64,000 nucleotides of DNA from Chryseobacterium binzhouense (GCF_007474545.1 NZ_VKOG01000004.1:248001-312000), one strand, 5' to 3'. Positions 8,837 to 17,941 are shown, numbered from the stretch's first letter. Notes: generated by a model not told the origin, from the sequence alone. A program made the numbers and translations.

Positions 8837-9385
8837 TTATTCTAAAACAATTTTATTCGGATAAAAAGAAAACTTACCTGTAAAATATTTATATCCGGAA
8901 CAGTTATAGGTTTTAATATTATTCAGCGTTGGTTTTTTCTTATAAGGTATATTTAGCTCATCAAAGCCAGCATCGCTGAAAACCAGAGTTTCACCTTTTC
9001 TATATCGGTCTATTTTAAGGTAATATTGTTTTTCACTATTTTTTTTAATGAACTTAGGAATGATAATGGAATTTGAATCCATTACTTTCGATACTGTTTT
9101 GCAGTGATTATTTTTATAAATCATCAAATCGTTTTCGTCATCTAAACCTTCAACAGATTGTTGAAAATACAATACCTCCGGCGTACTCTCCTCAAATTCG
9201 TCCTTATAATTAAAATTATCTAGAGCAGGAAATTCAATCATTACATTAGAATCTGTATCATTCTTAATGGTTAAGATAAGCAGAGAGTCCTTCTTATTGA
9301 TTACAGGATAGATCTTAATTTCATTATGCGAAAGTTTTTCACATGAAACTAAAGTTAAAATTAAAAATATGACAATTGTTTTCAT
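8837..9385 (-). CDS. Uncharacterised lipoprotein
   Basis: The 182-residue protein begins KTIVIFLILTLVSCEKL, a short lipoprotein signal with Cys at about residue 15. The remainder is hydrophilic with alternating strand-like segments (SLLILTIKNDTDSNVMIEF, EKQYYLKIDRYRKGETLVF), suggesting a beta-sandwich similar in layout to immunoglobulin-like domains; that is only an impression. Single gene, converging with the lipoprotein gene at 8217. No function can be assigned. Confidence 0.65.
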   Translation of the reverse strand: MKTIVIFLILTLVSCEKLSHNEIKIYPVINKKDSLLILTIKNDTDSNVMIEFPALDNFNYKDEFEESTPEVLYFQQSVEGLDDENDLMIYKNNHCKTVSKVMDSNSIIIPKFIKKNSEKQYYLKIDRYRKGETLVFSDAGFDELNIPYKKKPTLNNIKTYNCSGYKYFTGKFSFYPNKIVLE

Positions 9386-9508
9386 TAAAATTTAAACGAT
9401 TTTATTAGAGGCTGAAGCAATTTATCTAAAGTAAGGTAAACTATAAAAAAAATAATCATGGAATTACTCTACTAATTTTTAAAGTTAAAAGACCTGTAAT
9501 AATAAAAA

Positions 9509-9537
9509 AGCTCCAAATTACTATGTAATTTGGAGCT
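9509..9537 (-). terminator. Terminator downstream of ribA
   Basis: AGCTCCAAATTA and TAATTTGGAGCT make a perfect 12-bp stem with a 5-base loop, 11 bases past the ribA stop. On the reverse strand it is followed by a T-run. Confidence 0.8.
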
Positions 9538-9547
9538 CTAATTCGTT

Positions 9548-10135
9548 TCAGTCATCTAAAAAGTGACCGAAAAAGGTTTTCTTCGTCTGCAGATAACTCC
9601 GGCTAATATCGTTTGCCGGAATCTGAAGAGGAATTCTTGAGTTGAGATGAATGTTACTCTCTTCTACAAACTTCACTTTTTCAGGATTATTGGTTAAAAG
9701 ATTAACATCCTTAATATTAAGCTGATTGAGAATTTCAATAGCAATCCCAAAGTTTCGGTCATCGGCAGGAAGTCCCAATTCGAGATTTGCCTGTACTGTA
9801 TCTAATCCTTTTTCCTGTAGCGAATACGCCTTGAGTTTGTTGATAATCCCTATATTTCGTCCTTCCTGACGAAGATAAATGATTACCCCGCCATTTTCAT
9901 GCATAAATTTCATTGCTGAATCAAGCTGCTGACCGCATTCGCATTTTTTAGAATGAAAAACTTCTCCTGTTATACATTCCGAATGAAAACGAACATTAAC
10001 GGGCTTTGAAAAATCTGTAGTTTCGGAAACTATCGCCAAGTGAGGCATCCAGTCATTTTCATCTTCCGAAAAGGCTATCATCCGGAAATTACCGTGCTCC
10101 GTAGGAACATTAGCTTCCGCCTGAATTTTGATCAT
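9548..10135 (-). CDS. ribA: GTP cyclohydrolase II
   Basis: This 195-residue monofunctional RibA opens GTP for riboflavin synthesis. The zinc site is visible as SECITGEVFHSKKCECGQQL (Cys residues of the C-x10-C-x-C pattern), the catalytic loop as LRQEGRNIGI (Arg/Glu of the RxEGRGIG motif), and the C-terminal NTP-binding region as LLTNNPEK. There is no fused DHBP synthase (RibB) domain, so RibB must be elsewhere. It lies 15 bases after the lipoprotein gene at the end of the DUF4292-envC-tatA-DUF4254 operon and is closed by a clear terminator. Confidence 0.93.
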   Translation of the reverse strand: MIKIQAEANVPTEHGNFRMIAFSEDENDWMPHLAIVSETTDFSKPVNVRFHSECITGEVFHSKKCECGQQLDSAMKFMHENGGVIIYLRQEGRNIGIINKLKAYSLQEKGLDTVQANLELGLPADDRNFGIAIEILNQLNIKDVNLLTNNPEKVKFVEESNIHLNSRIPLQIPANDISRSYLQTKKTFFGHFLDD

Positions 10136-10150
10136 TGAATATAATTGTGT

Positions 10151-10594
10151 TTATTTTTTTCCGTTTACAGAATCTTCGATAACAGAGATATTGGTTTTAA
10201 GTCTTACCAGATATCGGTTTAATACCTCGTCATCATCTTTTTTAAGGAATCTTCTAAGCTTTTGAATGCTTTTGTAAGATTTTTCTAAGTTTTTTATTGC
10301 CTTGCTCTTTCCTGAAACATTTCCAGATTCCACAGCATACAGATAGTTCTGCAATGTATATTTCAACACCGTAACCTCTTCGTTTAAGGCTGAATTGGAA
10401 AATCTGGGAAATGAAGAAATAAGATTGGTAATTTCAGAAGCATTTATATTTTCAGTAATATTAATCCCTACTCCTTTAGAGCCTTCCGAATTACTTCCTG
10501 ATGCACTATCCGAAAGAGGTGACAGATTAAGCTTTTCGGTGGCACATGAGGTAATAAATACTGAAATTATTCCGACAATAAAAAGTCTTTTCAT
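10151..10594 (-). CDS. Uncharacterised small lipoprotein
   Basis: The 147-residue protein has the lipoprotein signal KRLFIVGIISVFITSCATEK with Cys near residue 17, a Ser/Gly-rich linker (about 25-45) and a helical C-terminal half rich in Lys and Leu (LEKSYKSIQKLRRFLKKDDDEVLNRYLVRLK). It overlaps the DUF4254 gene by 4 bases (ATGA type), so the two are coupled. No known family recognised; the helical tail suggests a coiled partner-binding region. Confidence 0.65.
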   Translation of the reverse strand: MKRLFIVGIISVFITSCATEKLNLSPLSDSASGSNSEGSKGVGINITENINASEITNLISSFPRFSNSALNEEVTVLKYTLQNYLYAVESGNVSGKSKAIKNLEKSYKSIQKLRRFLKKDDDEVLNRYLVRLKTNISVIEDSVNGKK

Positions 10595-11202
10595 TTTTGC
10601 TCCTTTTGATAAAGGATTGGGTTAAGACTTTCATCATTGTACATTTTCATCTGTTTGTACACCTTCATCTTAACATCACCGTTTTCTATATCTTTCAGCA
10701 GCTGATCTATTGAAGCTGACAGGTCTTCTTTTTGAGAAAGCAGAACATCCAGTTTTTCCTGACATTTTATTCTATGCTCTTCACTTGCAGTTTCTCGGTT
10801 TGCTTCCAAAGCCATATGAAAAACTTTAAGCGATAAAATAGACAACCTGTCTACAGCCCATGCAGGCGTTTCAGTATTGATTTTAGCATCTTTTTTAGGA
10901 TGTACATCTTTATAATGATCCAAAAACCAACCATCTATAAACTCTACCAAATCTGTTCTTTTCTGATTGGAAGCATCAATCATTCTTTTCAGCTGAAGCG
11001 CCTCCACAGGATTGATATTCTCATCTCTGATAATATCTTCTAAATGCCACTGAACGGTATCAATCCAGTTTTTAGCATACAAAATTCGTTCCAAACTTCC
11101 TTCCGGAAAAGGATTGGTTATTGATGTTTCTATATTGTCTAAAATATGATAGTCTTCAACTGATTGATTGAAGACTTTCCAGGCAGTATCCGAAAAATTC
11201 AT
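10591..11202 (-). CDS. DUF4254 domain protein
   Basis: The 203-residue all-helical protein contains NWIDTVQWHLEDIIRDENI, LQLKRMIDASNQKRTDLVEFID and ETPAWAVDRLSILSLKVFHM, the conserved blocks of DUF4254 as I remember it. No signal peptide. In Bacteroidota the family commonly sits next to LPS glycosyltransferase or envelope genes, and here it is in an envelope cluster 14 bases after tatA. Its biochemical function is unknown. Confidence 0.83.
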   Translation of the reverse strand: MNFSDTAWKVFNQSVEDYHILDNIETSITNPFPEGSLERILYAKNWIDTVQWHLEDIIRDENINPVEALQLKRMIDASNQKRTDLVEFIDGWFLDHYKDVHPKKDAKINTETPAWAVDRLSILSLKVFHMALEANRETASEEHRIKCQEKLDVLLSQKEDLSASIDQLLKDIENGDVKMKVYKQMKMYNDESLNPILYQKEQK

Positions 11203-11216
11203 TTAATAAAAGAATT

Positions 11217-11429
11217 TTAATTACTGTTTGTTGTTGTACTCGAAGAGGTATTTTCCGTTTTTGATTCCGGTTTTTCGTCCTCTTTTATTGCATCTTTAAA
11301 TTCTTTGATCCCGGATCCCATTCCTCTCATCATTTCCGGAATTTTTTTACCTCCGAAAAGAATCAGTAAAAGTACCGCAACGATAAGAATATGCTGCCAA
11401 GATAAAGCTAATATTGTTAATGTATGCAT
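11217..11429 (-). CDS. tatA: Sec-independent protein translocase TatA/TatE
   Basis: The 70-residue protein has the TatA plan: a short periplasmic N-terminus, one membrane helix (about residues 9-25, ending LLLILFGGKKIPEMM), the FG(G)KKIPE hinge, an amphipathic helix (RGMGSGIKEFKDAI) and an acidic then Ser/Thr/Asn-rich tail. TatA forms the protein-conducting assembly of the twin-arginine pathway. It is encoded 30 bases after the envC-like gene; tatC is not in the window. Confidence 0.92.
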   Translation of the reverse strand: MHTLTILALSWQHILIVAVLLLILFGGKKIPEMMRGMGSGIKEFKDAIKEDEKPESKTENTSSSTTTNSN

Positions 11430-11459
11430 CGCTATATTTTTTACAAAGTTAATCTTTTT

Positions 11460-13016
11460 TTAATATGTAACCCAACCTAATGGATCTACTGCATTATTTC
11501 CGTTCCAAATCTGGAAATCTAAAGTATATGTACCGTCAAAATCTTCAGCGACAGTTCCTACTATGGTTCCTGCAGACACCTGCTGATTTTTAGAAACAGT
11601 ATTGTCTTTTAAGTTTGAGTAAATCGTAAAATAATCACCATGTTTTACCATTACCGTCTTTGTGCCATCAGCAGAAGGAATTACCTGTGCTACGGTTCCG
11701 GGAAAAACAGCCCTTGCAGAAGTTCCTTTTGACACTGCTATTTTAATCCCATTATTTTCTTCCCAGATAGATTTGAAAACAGGGTGTTGCTGTCTTCCGA
11801 ATCTGTGGGTAATTGTTCCTGATACCGGCATTGCTATTCTCCCTTTATTGGCAGCAAAATTGTTTCCGGCAGCAGTTGACACCCCAAAATTGGTCATTGC
11901 TTTTGTCTCTGCTGCTTTTTTCTCAGCATCTTTTTTCTTCGCCAGATCAGATTCCGCAGCTTTAGCCGCAATCAGCTTATCATTTGCTTCTTTTGACTTC
12001 AATGCGGCTTCATCTGACGCTTTTTTGGCAGCCAGCTTTCTGGCCTCATCTTTAGCTGTAGCTTCATTTCTTGCCGCATCTTCATTTCTTTTTCTTTCTT
12101 CTTCTGCTCTTTTAGCGGCCAAATCAGCTGCTTTTTTTGCTTCTGCCTCAGCAAGCTTTCTTTCTCTTTCTAATGCTTCTGCTTTTGCTTTATTCTCTGC
12201 ATCAATTCTTGCTTTCTCCCGCTCTGCAGCAAGCCTTGCCAAACGTATCTTTTCTGCTTCAGCCTTCTTTCGGCTTTCTTCTTCAGCTTTTGCAATTCTG
12301 ATTTCTTCAGCAATAATAGATCTTATTTTTCCTTCCAGAGCTTTAGACTGAGCCTGCTTCTGCTTCAGTTCGGCAGTTAGCTTATTTTCATTTTTCTTAA
12401 ACTCATTCACCAATTGCTCTTTCTGCTGTCTCTCAACATTGATCGTTGTAAGATCTTTTTGTTGATTAACCAGCAAAACCTCCTTCTCTACTGCTGATTT
12501 TTTCTTTTGCTCAACAGATTTTTTGAGTTCTTGTGCTGCGGTAGTAATTTCTGCCGCTTTTTTATCCTGATACTCAGAATATTCCTTTAAATACTGTACT
12601 CTTCTGAGCGCTTCTCCCAGACTTTTTGATGAAAGAATAAAGGTAACTTTATTCTGCACTCCTTTGTTTTTGTAAGCATTTACCAAAACCTGAGCATAAT
12701 TTTTTCTCAGAACAGCCAGCTCCCGGTTTTGCCTGTTTATTTCTAACTGACGAAGATAAATTTCATCTTCAATGAATCTTTTTTCTTTCTGTGTATTATT
12801 GTAAACTTTTTCTCTTAGTGCTAATTTCTGATTAACATTATTAAGATATGATAGTGATAATTTTGATTCATTTCTGGTTTTCGCCAGTTCTGAATTTATC
12901 TGGGCGATCTGTTTTTTCAGATCTGCATTCTGCTTTTGCAATTGCTCCTTATTTTGCTGACCAAACTGCAATCCGAACGTCAAAATGCCTATTAAAATGC
13001 TAATTCTTTTAATCAT
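11460..13016 (-). CDS. EnvC-like murein hydrolase activator with degenerate LytM domain
   Basis: The 518-residue protein has a signal peptide (about 1-19), a long coiled coil (about 20-230), a Lys/Ala/Glu-rich low-complexity coil (about 235-375) and a C-terminal M23/LytM domain from about 390. The metal ligands of active M23 enzymes are missing: the HxxxD position reads NNGIKI, the YxHL His is Asn (YSNL) and the HxH motif reads LDF. This matches EnvC, which activates amidases rather than cutting itself. It overlaps the DUF4292 gene by 4 bases. A role in cell separation is inferred from family and context. Confidence 0.88.
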   Translation of the reverse strand: MIKRISILIGILTFGLQFGQQNKEQLQKQNADLKKQIAQINSELAKTRNESKLSLSYLNNVNQKLALREKVYNNTQKEKRFIEDEIYLRQLEINRQNRELAVLRKNYAQVLVNAYKNKGVQNKVTFILSSKSLGEALRRVQYLKEYSEYQDKKAAEITTAAQELKKSVEQKKKSAVEKEVLLVNQQKDLTTINVERQQKEQLVNEFKKNENKLTAELKQKQAQSKALEGKIRSIIAEEIRIAKAEEESRKKAEAEKIRLARLAAEREKARIDAENKAKAEALERERKLAEAEAKKAADLAAKRAEEERKRNEDAARNEATAKDEARKLAAKKASDEAALKSKEANDKLIAAKAAESDLAKKKDAEKKAAETKAMTNFGVSTAAGNNFAANKGRIAMPVSGTITHRFGRQQHPVFKSIWEENNGIKIAVSKGTSARAVFPGTVAQVIPSADGTKTVMVKHGDYFTIYSNLKDNTVSKNQQVSAGTIVGTVAEDFDGTYTLDFQIWNGNNAVDPLGWVTY

Positions 13017-13861
13017 TTAATATCAATTTTCTTATAGCTGCCCGGAACGGAATAAGGTGTCTCCATTCTGGAAAATTCAAATTTCGTATTTTCCAGTAAA
13101 ATCTGACTTGATTTTGATCCTTTTATAATTATTTTAACATTTTTCGGAAGCTTTACTTCATTCGGAAAGGTCTCCCAGTTTTCATATACGATTTCAATTG
13201 CATCATTGGATTTCACATCATTCAATTTGACCCAATATAAATTAAAATCATCTGTGTACTGCATTTCCATTTTATATTCTCTTACAACATCATTCGTTAC
13301 TATTTTCTGATTGGCAATAGAAGTAAGCTGATAACCCAGAGAGTTTTTTACAATATTGGAATTACTGTTGGTAATATGCATAAAAGTGCGTCCCATCAGT
13401 ATTTTTTCCAAAATTTTGTAATCAATAAAATTTACATTCAGAAGGTTGTTGAGATAATCAAAATCAGAATCAATATAATTTTTGTTGTATCTGTCAATTG
13501 CCTTAATTCCTTCAGGTGTTATCAAAGCTCTTGCAGCAGGAAATACAAGAAAACTAATGTTTGACCATATTTTTTTATCATTCTCTATATAAATGGTTGC
13601 GTCAAGCGGACTCACCCTTAACTGATCTGCCGTGATTTTACTATTGATCTTTACCGATTCAAATTTTGGATGAATAAAAATTTTCTCGTAAAAAGTAAGT
13701 CTGTCCTGAATATTCTTTGCGTCTTTAGGCAGGTTTTGATCGGTTGATATTTGAGTACTGTCGGTTTCTGACGAGTTCTGAGTCAATCCCTTTTTAGACT
13801 TGCACGAAAGTACAGTTAATATTATAATGAGTAAAAGAGTCCATTTTTTCATAAGAAACAT
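13013..13861 (-). CDS. DUF4292 lipoprotein
   Basis: The 282-residue protein has a lipoprotein signal (KKWTLLLIIILTVLSCKSKK, Cys near residue 20) and then a beta-rich domain. It sits directly upstream of and overlapping the envC-like gene, the usual place of the DUF4292 family in Flavobacteriia; the fold of that family is thought to resemble LolA/LolB lipoprotein carriers, which is recalled, not shown here. Two starts are possible, ATG at 13861 or at 13852 (MKKWTL); the second gives a more ordinary signal peptide. Probably first gene of the operon through ribA. Confidence 0.78.
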   Translation of the reverse strand: MFLMKKWTLLLIIILTVLSCKSKKGLTQNSSETDSTQISTDQNLPKDAKNIQDRLTFYEKIFIHPKFESVKINSKITADQLRVSPLDATIYIENDKKIWSNISFLVFPAARALITPEGIKAIDRYNKNYIDSDFDYLNNLLNVNFIDYKILEKILMGRTFMHITNSNSNIVKNSLGYQLTSIANQKIVTNDVVREYKMEMQYTDDFNLYWVKLNDVKSNDAIEIVYENWETFPNEVKLPKNVKIIIKGSKSSQILLENTKFEFSRMETPYSVPGSYKKIDIK

Positions 13862-13926
13862 TTTTTAATCTGATTCAAAACTTGCATTGTAATCAGATTC
13901 AATGATTTTTTTGCAATATTAACGCC

Positions 13927-13955
13927 AAACCACACAAAATAGTATTGTGTGGTTT
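13927..13955. terminator. Hairpin between nucleotidyltransferase and DUF4292 genes
   Basis: AAACCACACAA and TTGTGTGGTTT form a perfect 11-bp stem with a 7-base loop, 22 bases past the nucleotidyltransferase stop. The T-run is stronger on the plus side, so termination of the leftward transcript is likely but not certain. Confidence 0.55.
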
Positions 13956-13976
13956 TTAGACATCATTTATTTTAGT

Positions 13977-14993
13977 TTATTTAGATAAAAAATCCAAAAC
14001 TGAGAAGTCTCCCAAAGAAATTTCTCTGGCTACTCCAAAGTACTGTGCTGAACTTCCGATCATTGAGTTGGAAAGATTCCCGTGATCAATCACTGTTTTC
14101 TCTTGAATTAAAGAATTGTCAATATTCGAATTAATTACTTTTGTTCCTTTACCCAAAGAAACATAAGGACCAATTTTCGAGTTTGAAATTTCAACACCTT
14201 CTCCTATATAACAAGGCTGAATGATCAAAGAATTCTGAATATTTGCCGACTCAGGATATTGTGTAAAAAGATTTTTCTCATATTCCAGAATCTTACCATT
14301 GGTTTCTACAGTTGCGTTTTTATTTCCGCAATCCATCCAATCATCTACTTTTCCTAAAGAAAACTTGGCATCTTTTTGACGAAGGTTTTCCAAAGCTGTT
14401 GTCAACTGATATTCTCCGCTTACTTTGATATCGTTATCCATGATATAATTAATTTCAGCCATCAGTTTTTCCGCAGAATTGAAATAATAAATCCCGATAA
14501 TGGCAAGATCAGAAACAAAAGTCTGCGGTTTTTCGATAAAATCTGTAATAAAACCATAATCATCCAACTTCACTACACCGAAAGCAGAAGGATCATCTAC
14601 TTTCTTTACCCAGATTACACCGTCTGCATTGGTATCCAAAGTAAAATCTGCTCTGAAAAGCGTATCTGCATAAGCGATTACGACATTTCCCTGCATAGAC
14701 TGTTCTGCACATTTGATAGAATGTGCCGTTCCAAGAGGCTCAAGCTGATGATAAATAGTTCCTTTTGCGCCTAAACTTTCTGCAATTTTAATCAGAGAAC
14801 CTTCAACTTCAGCTCCAAAATCTCCGATTATAAAAGCAACTTCATCAATTTTCTCTCCCGCAACCTTAGCAATATCTTCTACCAGTCTCTGCACAATAGG
14901 TTTTCCTGCAATTGGAATCAGCGGCTTAGGAACAGTTAAAGTATGTGGTCTTAGTCGGGAGCCTTTCCCCGCCATAGGAACGATTATTTTCAT
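13977..14993 (-). CDS. Sugar-phosphate nucleotidyltransferase
   Basis: The 338-residue protein begins MKIIVPMAGKGSRLRPHTL and continues TVPKPLIPIAGKPIV, the nucleotide-binding signature of the RmlA/GalU-type pyrophosphorylases, with the metal-site Asp in IAYADTLF. Residues about 235-320 (YIGEGVEISNSKIGPYVSLGKGTKVINSNID, split here) form left-handed beta-helix hexapeptide turns. It makes an NDP-sugar from sugar-1-phosphate and NTP; which sugar and nucleotide cannot be read from sequence. It follows the flippase gene by 31 bases, suggesting a role in surface glycan precursors. Confidence 0.85.
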   Translation of the reverse strand: MKIIVPMAGKGSRLRPHTLTVPKPLIPIAGKPIVQRLVEDIAKVAGEKIDEVAFIIGDFGAEVEGSLIKIAESLGAKGTIYHQLEPLGTAHSIKCAEQSMQGNVVIAYADTLFRADFTLDTNADGVIWVKKVDDPSAFGVVKLDDYGFITDFIEKPQTFVSDLAIIGIYYFNSAEKLMAEINYIMDNDIKVSGEYQLTTALENLRQKDAKFSLGKVDDWMDCGNKNATVETNGKILEYEKNLFTQYPESANIQNSLIIQPCYIGEGVEISNSKIGPYVSLGKGTKVINSNIDNSLIQEKTVIDHGNLSNSMIGSSAQYFGVAREISLGDFSVLDFLSK

Positions 14994-15024
14994 ATGCTTA
15001 TTTTTTTATAGTTAATTTAATAGT

Positions 15025-16479
15025 TTAATTTTTCCTGAGTATTTTATTAATCATCAATCTTTCATTGTAAGCTAAAAAGGCTATGAACAAAAGAAACAAT
15101 CCGTTTCCTACAAAATAGTTTTCTCTGAAATAGTAGAACGAAATCATTGAAATGACAACAGATAATGATAAATAAATAAGTATTTTCTTGATATTATAAT
15201 GAATAGGATATTGTATTTTTCCCCAAATATATGAAATAATCATCATGCTTGAATAAGTAATTAAAGCTGCAAATGCACTTGCCCAATAACCGTATTTCGG
15301 AATGAAAATAAAGTTGATGAGAATTGTAATTGCCGCACCAATTAAGGAAATATACAGTCCTACTCTGGTCTGGTCAGAAAGTTTGTACCAAATTGAAAGA
15401 TTCAGATAAATTCCTAAAAACAATGCACCCAACATTACAAAAGGAATAATTTCAATACCTTCATAATACAATGGGTTTTTTAAGTACTTTTCTGATATCC
15501 ATTGCAGATTTACCATCAATCCGATGTAGATCAAGCAGTTGCAGATTACAAAAACATCCATCAGAACAGCGTACGTTTTATGATTGTTTTTATCTTTAAA
15601 ACTTGAGAAAAAATAAGGCTCAATTCCCAGTTGATAAGCCTGTCTGAAAACCGTGATAAAGGTTGCGATTTTATACACCGCTCCGTATACTCCTATTTGA
15701 TGCTTAGCCTCTTCTTTCGGTAGTAAAAACTTAAGGAACTGCCGATCTAAGGTTTGATTAACGATTCCTGCCAAACCAGCAATCATTACCGGCCATGAAT
15801 AATTCATAATTCTTTTCCAGAGCTTAAAATCAAATTTTCTGAAACTGAAATTCACAAATTCTTTTCCTACAATTGCTAATGTAATAATACTCTGCACCAA
15901 ATTGGCAATGAATACATATCCTACCCCTATTTCGGGATCGTATTTTATTCCTAAAATTCCATTAGGATAATTTGGAAGCCATTTGATGAAGAAAACGACA
16001 AGAAAATAGTAAACCAAAGAACCGATGACTTTTGATAACATATACAAAATCGGCTTTCCTTCAAGCCTTAAAACAGCAGAAGGAATCGTTGAAAATGCGT
16101 CAAAGGAAAGAATAAAAAGGAAAATTACCAGATAATTGACCTGATCGGGCGTTTCAAAAGCATTTGCCAGATCCTGCCTGAAAACATACCCTAAAATAAG
16201 GTATATGAAACCTGCTGTAAGAATACTCATTGCGCAGGTAGATACAAGCGTTTTTTTATCAATCCTGTCTTCTTGAGCAAAACGGAAAAAGGAAGTTTCC
16301 ATTCCGTGAGTAAGAAAAACCGTAATCACCCCTGCAATAGAATACCAGTCTACAAACGGAGATGATGCAGCCGGACCGTATGCATTGGTAACAATCGGAG
16401 CAATTAAAAACGGGAAAACCCTTATCAAAACTGAGCTTAAACCATATACAGCGGTCTGTCCGAATAATTTCTTATACAA
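15025..16479 (-). CDS. Polysaccharide/lipid-linked glycan flippase (MVF superfamily)
   Basis: The protein has about 12-14 hydrophobic helices and the typical start KKLFGQTAVYGLSSVLIRVF of Wzx/RfbX-type flippases, which move lipid-linked sugars across the inner membrane. The frame is open up to a TTG at 16500, but the reverse-strand promoter element TACATTTG occupies 16505-16498 and would lie on that codon. The next usable start is TTG at 16479 (LYKKLFGQ), giving 484 residues; no ATG is available. It is read divergently from pyrC and is followed by the sugar nucleotidyltransferase. Confidence 0.85.
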   Translation of the reverse strand: MYKKLFGQTAVYGLSSVLIRVFPFLIAPIVTNAYGPAASSPFVDWYSIAGVITVFLTHGMETSFFRFAQEDRIDKKTLVSTCAMSILTAGFIYLILGYVFRQDLANAFETPDQVNYLVIFLFILSFDAFSTIPSAVLRLEGKPILYMLSKVIGSLVYYFLVVFFIKWLPNYPNGILGIKYDPEIGVGYVFIANLVQSIITLAIVGKEFVNFSFRKFDFKLWKRIMNYSWPVMIAGLAGIVNQTLDRQFLKFLLPKEEAKHQIGVYGAVYKIATFITVFRQAYQLGIEPYFFSSFKDKNNHKTYAVLMDVFVICNCLIYIGLMVNLQWISEKYLKNPLYYEGIEIIPFVMLGALFLGIYLNLSIWYKLSDQTRVGLYISLIGAAITILINFIFIPKYGYWASAFAALITYSSMMIISYIWGKIQYPIHYNIKKILIYLSLSVVISMISFYYFRENYFVGNGLFLLFIAFLAYNERLMINKILRKN

Positions 16480-16497
16480 AACTTGTTTTTTAAAATG

Positions 16498-16505
16498 CAA
16501 ATGTA
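16498..16505 (-). promoter_or_regulatory. -7 promoter element for the flippase
   Basis: Reverse-strand TACATTTG fits TAnnTTTG. It overlaps the most upstream in-frame TTG of the flippase and so decides for the downstream start at 16479; the leader would be only about 12 bases. Confidence 0.6.
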
Positions 16506-16561
16506 AATATTAGAATTCACAATTTTCTGATTGATGTCTTAAAAATAACTTCTGAAAAGAT

Positions 16562-16569
16562 TAAATTTG
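16562..16569 (+). promoter_or_regulatory. -7 promoter element for pyrC
   Basis: TAAATTTG fits TAnnTTTG and ends 27 bases before the pyrC ATG. Confidence 0.6.
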
Positions 16570-16596
16570 TGAAATATCAATTTAACTGAAAGTAAA

Positions 16597-17937
16597 ATGA
16601 AAACGCTCATCAAAAATGCAAAGATCGTAAATGAAGGAATTGTTTCTCAAAATGACATCCTTATCGAAAACGACTTGATTTCCAGAATTTCCAACAATAT
16701 TTCTGAAGACAATGTGGATCAGATTATCGACGCTTCCGGAAAATATCTTTTACCCGGAGTGATTGACGACCAGGTACATTTTCGCGAGCCGGGTTTAACC
16801 CACAAAGGCGATATTGAATCTGAATCCCGTGCTGCCATTGCGGGCGGAACCACGAGTTTTATTGAACAGCCAAATACGGTTCCAAATGCCGTTACTCAGG
16901 AATTATTGGCGGATAAATATGAGATTGCTGCGCAAAAATCTTTCGCCAATTACGGCTTTATGATGGGCGGAACCAATGATAATCTGGAAGAAATTCTGAA
17001 AACCAATCCCAGAAATGTTCCGGGAATAAAATTATTTTTAGGCTCATCTACAGGAAATATGCTCGTTGATAATCCTGAAACACTGGAAAAAATATTCAGC
17101 AATACCAAAATGCTGATTGCCGTTCATTGTGAAGATGAAGCGACCATCAGAGCCAATACCGAAAAGTATATTGAAGAGTACGGTGAAGATATTCCAGTTA
17201 AATTTCATCATCTAATAAGAAGCGAAGAAGCCTGCTACATATCATCTTCAAAAGCGATTGAACTTGCCAAAAAAACCGGGGCGAGACTGCACGTATTTCA
17301 TCTTTCAACCGCAAAAGAAATGGAACTTTTCAGAAATGGCATTCCATTAAAGGATAAAAAAATTACGGCGGAAGTTTGTGTCCATCATTTGACTTTCACC
17401 AATGAAGATTACGAAACACGAGGCGGACTTATTAAATGGAATCCTGCTGTAAAGACTCAAAAAGATAAAGACGGACTTTGGGAGGCGTTGCTGGACGACA
17501 GAATTGATGTAATTGCTACTGATCACGCACCACATACCTGGGAAGAAAAACAGAATGTCTATACAAAATGTCCTTCCGGTGCACCTTTAGTACAGCATTC
17601 TTTAGCCGCAATGCTAGAAAATTTCCATACAGGAAAAATTTCTTTGGAAAGAATTGTTGAAAAAATGTGTCACAATCCTGCAGTTTTATTCAGAATTGAA
17701 AAAAGAGGCTTTATCAGAGAAGGCTACAAGGCTGATCTGGCTTTGGTAGATTTGGATACCAACTGGACTGTTGAAAAAGAAAACATACTTTATAAATGCG
17801 GTTGGAGCCCAATGGAAGGGATGAGTTTTCGTTCAAAAGTCACGCATACTTTCGTTAATGGAAATTTAGTTTACGAAAACGGAATAATTAATGAGCAGAG
17901 ATTCGGGGAGCGATTGCTTTTTGAAGTAGAAGAATAA
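16597..17937 (+). CDS. pyrC: Dihydroorotase
   Basis: The 446-residue amidohydrolase closes carbamoyl-aspartate to dihydroorotate in pyrimidine synthesis. Visible motifs: PGVIDDQVHFREPGLTHKGD (metal site and substrate Arg), IEQPNT, the bridging-metal region GIKLFLGSSTG, AVHCEDEATI, HVFHLSTAKE, and VIATDHAPHTWEEK with the catalytic Asp. The first metal His of the usual DxHxH is Gln here (DDQVH), a variant I recall as usual in Bacteroidota dihydroorotases rather than a defect. Single gene with its own promoter and terminator. Confidence 0.93.
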   Translation: MKTLIKNAKIVNEGIVSQNDILIENDLISRISNNISEDNVDQIIDASGKYLLPGVIDDQVHFREPGLTHKGDIESESRAAIAGGTTSFIEQPNTVPNAVTQELLADKYEIAAQKSFANYGFMMGGTNDNLEEILKTNPRNVPGIKLFLGSSTGNMLVDNPETLEKIFSNTKMLIAVHCEDEATIRANTEKYIEEYGEDIPVKFHHLIRSEEACYISSSKAIELAKKTGARLHVFHLSTAKEMELFRNGIPLKDKKITAEVCVHHLTFTNEDYETRGGLIKWNPAVKTQKDKDGLWEALLDDRIDVIATDHAPHTWEEKQNVYTKCPSGAPLVQHSLAAMLENFHTGKISLERIVEKMCHNPAVLFRIEKRGFIREGYKADLALVDLDTNWTVEKENILYKCGWSPMEGMSFRSKVTHTFVNGNLVYENGIINEQRFGERLLFEVEE

Positions 17938-17941
17938 TTTT

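Noticed and set aside
11662-12351. 229-residue Ala/Ser/Phe-rich ORF opposite the EnvC-like gene
   Set aside because: It is the antisense of the Lys/Ala/Glu-rich coil, whose codon pattern keeps the opposite frame open; no start context or family similarity.
16597-17937. Dihydroorotase thought inactive because the first metal His is Gln
   Set aside because: All other metal and catalytic motifs are intact, and I recall the DDQVH form as usual in this phylum; single pyrC-like gene with its own promoter.
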